The notes under the pieces were generated by a model. That model searched no databases, was not told where the DNA came from, and saw only the letters and a program-made list of their open reading frames with translations. A stretch of DNA of 64,000 nt from Macrostomum hystrix (lineage: Eukaryota > Platyhelminthes > Macrostomidae). Below, piece after piece: positions 57,896-64,000 of the stretch. Each line of letters begins with the position of its first letter. Within the stretch, counting starts at the first letter, position 1. The position numbers were made by a program, and so were the translations under genes. Location of the stretch: contig CATNEN010000038.1 of assembly GCA_950097015.1 (NCBI GenBank), forward strand, positions 21,223,001 to 21,287,000, given 5' to 3'.

Positions 57896-58630
57896 ACATA
57901 TGACTATAACAAAATATTCTGTTAGCTATGTAAACTTTTATAATCCTTTCAAATTATACTATTGTATAAATACTTGGAATTAATTAGTTGTTATACAATC
58001 CATTGCTTTTATAGTATACAATGTAAACAACTTGGTTCATTTTACTTAAAAAATACAATTATATTTTTGTCCTGATCCTGATATGCATGTTTCTACAAGG
58101 TTTCTACATAACCTCATATATGCCACACTAGGCCTAGCATGCAATTTAAAAAGTAAGTCTAACCTAGGCTTACAATTTTTTTCCATTTTTTCTAGCTTGC
58201 ATGCAACATGGTCTTGATTTGGGTTAGATTCAGACAATTATTCAGAAAATATCATTAAATATGAGTATATAGTCTTCTAAAAAGCTTTTTATAATATAAA
58301 AATGTTTATATGTACATAAAAGGTGTAGATGAGATGATTTGATTATTAGACATTGACAGACACTCCCATTGTGCTTTAGGAGGTATAGAGGTATAGTTGA
58401 TTTATTTTGATTGTATGGCAACCCTTTATATAGCTGTTAAAATATATATCTAGATTTGCTAAGAACTGTAAAGCAGATTCAGTTCAGGGTCAGAATATTT
58501 AAGCTTTAAATGCCCTTTATTTGTGCAAAGTGTACTTAGTCTTCATTCATTTTTCAGCTAGCATATGTCAGTTAGTCGTTGCATAGAAATTATAAACTAA
58601 GATTAGCTAAATTAAGTGAAGCAATAAATA
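57896..58630. promoter_or_regulatory. Upstream flank of LIN54
   Basis: AT-rich. An acceptor-like TTCATTTTTCAG at about 58546-58557 precedes the start codon by about 74 bases, so a 5' untranslated exon or a trans-splice acceptor is likely. The Met at 58631 follows in-frame stops closely. Confidence 0.4.
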
Positions 58631-59912
58631 ATGCAGCGCCTAGTCCAACAGAGCGACATCATCCGACCAAGCATGGTGCTGCCTGATGATCCAGAAGGCC
58701 AGCTTCAGTATGTGGTTCTGCCGGAGCCATCCAGCTCTGGCATGCATCACCACCTGCAGCAACAGCAGCAGCAGCACGCCGGAATGTACAATCCGATCTC
58801 TTATGGCGTTGGCACTTTAGCCAGGAAACGCTCTGAGCCGCGAATTCCTCGCAATTTTTACCAGGCCAACGCGGCTGCCGCCGCCGCAGCCGCAGCTGCC
58901 ACCGGAGGGCCGCCCTCTGGCGAATTTCGCGGCTGCAATTGCAACAAGAGTCACTGTTTAAAGCTCTACTGCGAGTGCTTTTCGGAGGGCCAACTGTGCC
59001 ACAATTGCAACTGTAACGGCTGCATGAACAATCTCGATTTCGAACAGGTTCGCCAGAAGGCCATTAAATCTGTTCTAAATCGCAATCCGTTTGCTTTCCA
59101 TCCAAAAATTGGCAAAGGCGAAGGCGAGCGCCGGCATAATAAAGGCTGCAATTGTAAGCGCAGCGGCTGCTTGAAAAACTACTGCGAGTGCTACGAGGCT
59201 AAGATTAGCTGCACTAATATGTGCCGCTGTCAGGGCTGCAAGAACACCGAGGAGAGCGTCCATCGGCGCTGTCTGAACAAGTTTATGGAGGCCACTGTCA
59301 AGACCAGTAAGCCGGAGACTGGATATAGGCGAAACGAGCAGCCTAATGATAAGTGAGTTTATTGTTTTTTGTTTGATTGGTTGCTTGGCAACTGCTTGGC
59401 AAAGGTGGGTAAATTAGGTGCCTTAGCAACAGCCTAGCAACTTTAAAGGACTAAGGCAAATGTTAGCTTCTTGCATAGTGAGCAGTGCTCAAACTTAAGC
59501 CATTCCATTTTGCAGCACGGTGGCTGACTTTCTTACCAAGCCGGTGCTAGAAGGCGTCTCCACCTGTTTAGTTGGCCGCGCCGATCTAGCCGAGAAGGCC
59601 GAAGATCTGCCAGCAGCTCAGGAGCGGGCCATACTCCAGGAATTCGGCGACTGCCTTCTGCAGGTGATCGATGGTGCTGCCAACAGTCGGCCAGTTAGCT
59701 CCGCCGCCATGTCGGGCTTGCATCACGGAATCTCTTCTACATCCTATCACCAACAGCAACAGCAGCATCGCAGGCCTAGTGACGTCGGCGTTGGAGCTGC
59801 CAGCTCTAGCCTAGCCATTGGTGGCTTATCGAGCAGTCAGCAGCAGCAGTTGGACTATGTGGCCGCTGGTCATTTAAAGTCGGAACAGGTCGTTATCGTT
59901 GACGTCATCTAA
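58631..59912 (+). CDS. LIN54: LIN54: CXC-domain DNA-binding subunit of MuvB/DREAM
   Basis: Two exons, 58631-59352 and 59516-59912, give 372 residues. Two tandem CXC (tesmin/TSO1) domains lie at about residues 100-140 ([17 protein letters not shown]) and 171-212 ([17 protein letters not shown]), joined by the conserved [18 protein letters not shown]-type linker. The Tyr residues in KLYCEC and KNYCEC are those that contact DNA in known LIN54. Exon 2 carries the C-terminal helical segment ([19 protein letters not shown]) through which LIN54 joins MuvB. In animals it recruits MuvB to CHR promoter elements to control cell-cycle genes. The N-terminus is far shorter than in vertebrates (about 750 residues) and has Q and A runs; upstream exons may be missing, but in-frame stops precede the Met. 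Confidence 0.93.
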
Positions 59913-60564
59913 TGATCTCAGCAAAATTATGTTTGCTTTTACTTTTTTTGTAACGATTTACAGCCGAAACGTCGTTGTATGGTTATTTTGGAATAAAGTT
60001 GGCAAAATGTGTGCGTATGTTACTACTAGTTTTAAGTCATCATTTTATTCGTATTTAATTATTAATGTTCTTCAGTGCAAACTAATGTATGGTTGCTTTG
60101 TTTACCCTTACTCTATATGTTGTCCACAATTTTACTACTCTTTGTTGTGTCATGTTACATCTAAAAAACCAGTGCAGCTCTACTTTCCAATCGATTGTTA
60201 TTAATGCCTTAATTATGTCACCAAATCTTTGTATAAAAATAATTCATTATTAATCGCCCACTTATCAGTACAGTATTTAGCATGTTCGCTTCATTTTTTG
60301 CATATACTACTAACCACTTTTTCTAAGTAGTCTGGTGTGAATTTGGATTTCTAGTATGAAATTGAAAGTCAAGCATTGTTATTTTCTTAGTAATTGGCAC
60401 TTTTTCTTCATCAATTAATAGTTTTATACTCACAAATTTGTTAGTAATTAAATACTTAAAAACACTTGTTCGTTATTTTCATAATAAAAATTGGCGATAT
60501 AATGGTGGTTCTTCGCGTGAATTTTCTTTTTTTTCTAAGATTTTTTATTTGCGGAAAAGTGAAT
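59913..60564. other. Spacer downstream of LIN54
   Basis: AT-rich 3' flank. AATAAA-like strings occur near 59991 and 60484; no exon recognised. Confidence 0.4.
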
Positions 60565-60985
60565 AAAATCTCTCCCGTGCCTCTTCCTTCCCGTGCCTCA
60601 TCTCTCCCGTGTCTCATCTCTCCCGTGTCTCTTCTTTCCCGTGTCTCATCTCTCCCCAGTCTCATCTCCCCCTGTGTCTCATCTCACCCTGTGTCTCATC
60701 TCTCCCGTGTCTCATCTCTCCCGTGTCTCTACCTTCCCGTGTTTCATCTCTTCCCTGTCTTATCTCTTCCTTGTCTTATCTCTCCCCTGTCTTATCTCCC
60801 GTGTCTCATCTCTCCCCGTGTCTCATCTCACCCTGTGTCTCATCTCTCCCCGTGTCTCATCTCTCCCCGTGTCTCATATCTCCTGTTTCTCATCTATCCC
60901 CGTGTCTCATCCTTCCCGTGTCTTATCTCTCCTCTGTCTCATCTCTACCCCAGTCTTATCTCTCCGTTGTCTTATCTTTCCCTTT
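60565..60985. repeat. Minisatellite, 16 bp unit, shared with the hAT MITEs
   Basis: The plus-strand core is TCTCATCTCTCCCGTG, whose complement CACGGGAGAGATGAGA matches the internal arrays at 28600-28905 and 53028-53310. No MITE ends were found around it. Confidence 0.9.
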
Positions 60986-61071
60986 CAGTCTAGTCTTCTA
61001 GATTATTCATTTATGCATCCATTGACCCATTGTAATTGAAGTATATATTATTTCGCAGCAGTGCAACAGTC

Positions 61072-63664
61072 ATGCACATACCTGTTGCTCTCTCCGACGA
61101 CGAAGAAGCACATGGCAATATCAATGCCAACAACAACAGCTGTAGCGACGACGACAACGAGGAACCGCCGCGGCTCAGTCCGCAGCGTCAGCAATATCTA
61201 CCATCAGGCGAAGGTGAGAGCGACGATGATCTGGAAGATCACGAAGCAGCTGCTGGTGGCGACATCGACTCAGAGGAAACCATATCGGCGAGTTCCTCAT
61301 TCCAAAGAACTCCTCCAGCTTCTGCTGATTCGTCCGTGACCAAAAAGCCTCGACTGATTGAACAGTGGCAACGGCATAGGAGCGATTCGGAGGGATCTAC
61401 TTCGGCTGCTGCTGCCTCTGGTGCTAGCTTTTATCAAATCATGGCACCTGGTGGCATTGTGAGTTCATTGCACATGCCAGATTTTCAGAACCTCAGTTCA
61501 TCAGTCTATTCCCTCCAGACCCTCAGTTCATCAGTCTATTCCCTCTATACCCTCAGTTCATCAGTCTATTCCCTCCATACCCTCAGTTCATCAGTCTATT
61601 CCCTCCATACCCTCAGTTCATCAGTCTATTCCCTCCAGACCCTCAGTTCATCAGTCTATTCCCTCCAGACCCTCAGTTCATCAGTCTATTCCCTCCTGAC
61701 CCTCAGTTCATCAGTCTATTCCCTCCTGACCCTCAGTTCATCAGTCTATTCCCTCCAGATCCTCAGTTCATCAGTCTATTCCCTCCATACCCTCAGTTCA
61801 TCAGTCTATTCCCTCCAGATCCTCAGTTCATCAGTCTATTCCCTCCTGACCCTCAGTTCATCAGTCTATTCCCTCCTGACCCTCAGTTCATCAGTCTATT
61901 CCCTCCAGATCCTCAGTTCATCAGTCTATTCCCTCCTGACCCTCAGTTCATCAGTCTATTCCCTCCTGACCCTCAGTTCATCAGTCTATTCCCTCCATAC
62001 CCTCAGTTCATCAGTCTATTCCCTCTATACCCTCAGTTCATCAGTCTATTCCCTCCTGACCCTCAGTTCATCAGTCTATTCCCTCCATACCCTCAGTTCA
62101 TCAGTCTATTCCCTCCTGACCCTCAGTTCATCAGTCTATTCCCTCCTGACCCTCAGTTCATCAGTCTATTCCCTCCAGACCCTCAGTTCATCAGTCTATT
62201 CCCTCCAGACCCTCAGTTCATCAGTCTATTCCCTCCTGACCCTCAGTTCATCAGTCTATTCCCTCCTGACCCTCAGTTCATCAGTCTATTCCCTCCAGAC
62301 CCTTTCCCTCCAGACCCTCAGTTCTAGATCTAGAAGCATAGCTCGCTTTGCCTGTCATTTACAGGGCAGTGCAGGTGGCAGGTCTCAATTAAACCTCGCC
62401 TATCCCGGCGCTACTGCCCAGTCTAGCTACCAACCGCTTGAATCGGACGAAGAAGAGTCAGAAATTTGCGTCACCAAGATCGAGCCGCCAACAATTGTGT
62501 CGCCGTCGCAACCCCAGTTGCAGATTCAGCAGCAGCAACAGGCACAGATTTTAACGAATTCGGCGACAACTGCGCCTCTCAGCTTCGCCATCCCTGCTCA
62601 AATCCAGACTCCCCAGGGCCTCATCACTATTAATCTGCTGATTGCGCCCCAGGCTTCTATGCCAGTTAGCCAGCTGTCATCGTTGCAGCAACAGCAGCAG
62701 CAGCAGCAGATGCTTCTTTTGCAACAGCAACAACAACAGTTGCTATTTGGACAGCAACAGTTTCTGCAGCAGCAGCAGCACCAGCACCAGCCAACTATCG
62801 CCAACGTGCAGTCGGTTTCATCGGCCAATAAGAAACGACCAGCTGCTTCTACCTCGTCAGTTTTTTCGGCAACTTCTTCGACCGCATCGCTGGCTAATAG
62901 GGCCGCGTCTTCGGATGCTGGCGGTGTGGTTTCGGTGAGTGATCTAATGCCAATAGAAAGTTGACATTTCAAATCAACTAATCATTGTAATTTCAATCTA
63001 TTGGAATTAGGCTTAGATTTATACATAAGGATAGGTAAGGACATTTGGTTACTTAGGGATTGGTATTTTTTACTACTTTTGAAGGGATTGGGATTTCTAG
63101 TTACGTAGGAAGGGATCTATCTACTTAAGAAGGGATTTAGCTACTTAAGAAGGGATTTAGCTACTTAAGAAGGGATCTAGATACTTAAGAAGGGATCTAG
63201 CTACTTAAGAAGGGATCTAGCTACTTAAAAAGGGATCCATCTACTTAAGAAGGGATCTAGCTACTTAAGAAGGGATCTAGCTACTTAGAAAATGATTGGG
63301 ATTTCTGCTTAAAAATAACCACTGTAGTTGCCATGGTAACTAATAAAACGCACTGGAACGATTTTGGCCAAATCAGGCTAGCAGCAGCTACCGAGCCGAA
63401 AAGGAGCAGCTATATGCTAATCTTCTGCGCTTATTTGAGAAGGCCAGAAATCGCGGCGCCCGACTAATAGCTGAACTGCGCCAACTGAGACGATGCGTGG
63501 GCGGCAACGAGGTGCTGATCGACCGTCTGGCTGAGTTCGCCCGCGCCCTTGGCACCAGCGACCATCTGAGCTCTGAGACTCGAGCGGAACTGCTTCAGCT
63601 GCTGGCCGAGGCTCGCGAATGCCTGGCAGCTGCCAATTCCGGCGCAGCCGTCGACTACGATTGA
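61072..63664 (+). CDS. Unrecognised acidic, glutamine-rich, probably nuclear protein with C-terminal helices
   Basis: Three exons join in phase: 61072-61458, 62365-62934 and 63377-63664, giving 414 residues (acceptor-like TTTCGCAG at 61051-61058 precedes the first, so an upstream exon is possible). Exon 1 is acidic and Ser-rich (SDDEEAHGNINANNNSCSDD) with a possible basic signal TKKPRL. Exon 2 contains long Q runs and TPQGLITINLLIA, a composition seen in transcription cofactors. Exon 3 is helical and charged (EKEQLYANLLRLFEKARNR; ETRAELLQLLAEAREC), possibly a dimerisation segment. I do not recognise the family. The 906-bp intron 1 contains a 30-bp array, is a multiple of three and has no in-frame stop, so retention would give 716 residues. 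Confidence 0.7.
61490..62325 (+). repeat. Intronic minisatellite, 30 bp unit, about 27 copies, open in the host frame
   Basis: The core is CAGTTCATCAGTCTATTCCC followed by TCCAGACCCT. In the host reading frame it encodes a 10-residue repeat (SSSVYSLQTL). Units with CTATTCCCTCCAG resemble 3' splice acceptors. It occupies the 61459-62364 intron (donor GGCATT|GTGAGT, acceptor TCATTTACAG|GG). Confidence 0.95.
63105..63295. repeat. Intronic minisatellite, 20 bp unit
   Basis: GGGATCTAGCTACTTAAGAA, about nine copies, in the second intron of the Q-rich gene. Confidence 0.92.
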
Positions 63665-63796
63665 CGCCTGCAATGGATGCTTTGCTGGTACATTGGCATT
63701 TTAACTGTCATCACGGCTTTGAGCAGTGCTCATTGGCCTCGCTTGTCCTTCAAGTCTGCAATGATTACTGCGCGTTAGATTTCCCCATTCCCGTCT

Positions 63797-64000
63797 CCTG
63801 ACACTTTACTGTAGCTTATCAGTATCTCCTGACACTTTACTATAGGTTATCACTATCTCCTGACACTTTACTATAGGTTATCACTATCTCCTGACACTTT
63901 ACTATAGGTTATCACTATCTCCTGACACTTTACTATAGGCTATCACTATCTCCTGACACTTTACTATAGGTTATCACTATCTCCTGACACTTTACTATAG
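63797..64000. repeat. Minisatellite, 31 bp unit, truncated by the window edge
   Basis: CTCCTGACACTTTACTATAG then GTTATCACTAT, six or more copies, starting about 130 bp after the stop codon of the Q-rich gene. Confidence 0.93.

Overview
The window is eukaryotic and metazoan. Protein-coding genes are split into many exons with GT-AG introns, and six multi-exon genes can be followed across introns with consistent reading phase. Composition (GC-rich exons coding for Q, A, G and S runs, AT-rich spacers), an extreme load of minisatellites (about 23 kb of 64 kb by eye), and Merlin, piggyBac, Tc1, hAT and Ty3/gypsy elements suit a repeat-rich invertebrate. A free-living flatworm such as Macrostomum is one candidate, but the sequence does not prove the species.

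Layout. 1-650: an exon of a class A GPCR on the minus strand, running off the left edge. 5739-10836 (-): an Inturned-like PDZ plus longin protein. 12726-21916 (-): a nine-exon MINDY-4/4B family protein that has lost its catalytic residues. 25894-28321 (+): DCUN1D3, a cullin neddylation co-factor with a lipidation-type N-terminus. 28.5-33.2 kb: a repeat field ending in a 3-kb, 70-bp satellite. 34.0-41.9 kb: a three-level transposon nest, in which a decayed piggyBac gene is split by a Tc1 element, itself split by a Ty3/gypsy element with two matching 209-bp LTRs. 42.2-45.3 kb: two more arrays. 45507-52442 (-): GGNBP2 in six exons. 52.9-57.9 kb: a hAT MITE, a complete Merlin transposon and a TA-flanked MITE. 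58631-59912 (+): LIN54, the CXC DNA-binding subunit of MuvB/DREAM. 61072-63664 (+): an unrecognised glutamine-rich, acidic, probably nuclear protein.

The host genes do not form an operon and have unrelated roles: planar polarity/ciliogenesis, a ubiquitin-related pseudoenzyme, cullin neddylation, a gametogenetin-binding zinc protein and cell-cycle transcription. The strongest window-wide pattern is that most of the longer introns hold their own private minisatellite with a 13-36 bp unit. In one case the unit carries a copy of the intron's own 5' splice site. In another, the array-filled intron is a multiple of three with no in-frame stop, so it could be retained as a coding exitron.
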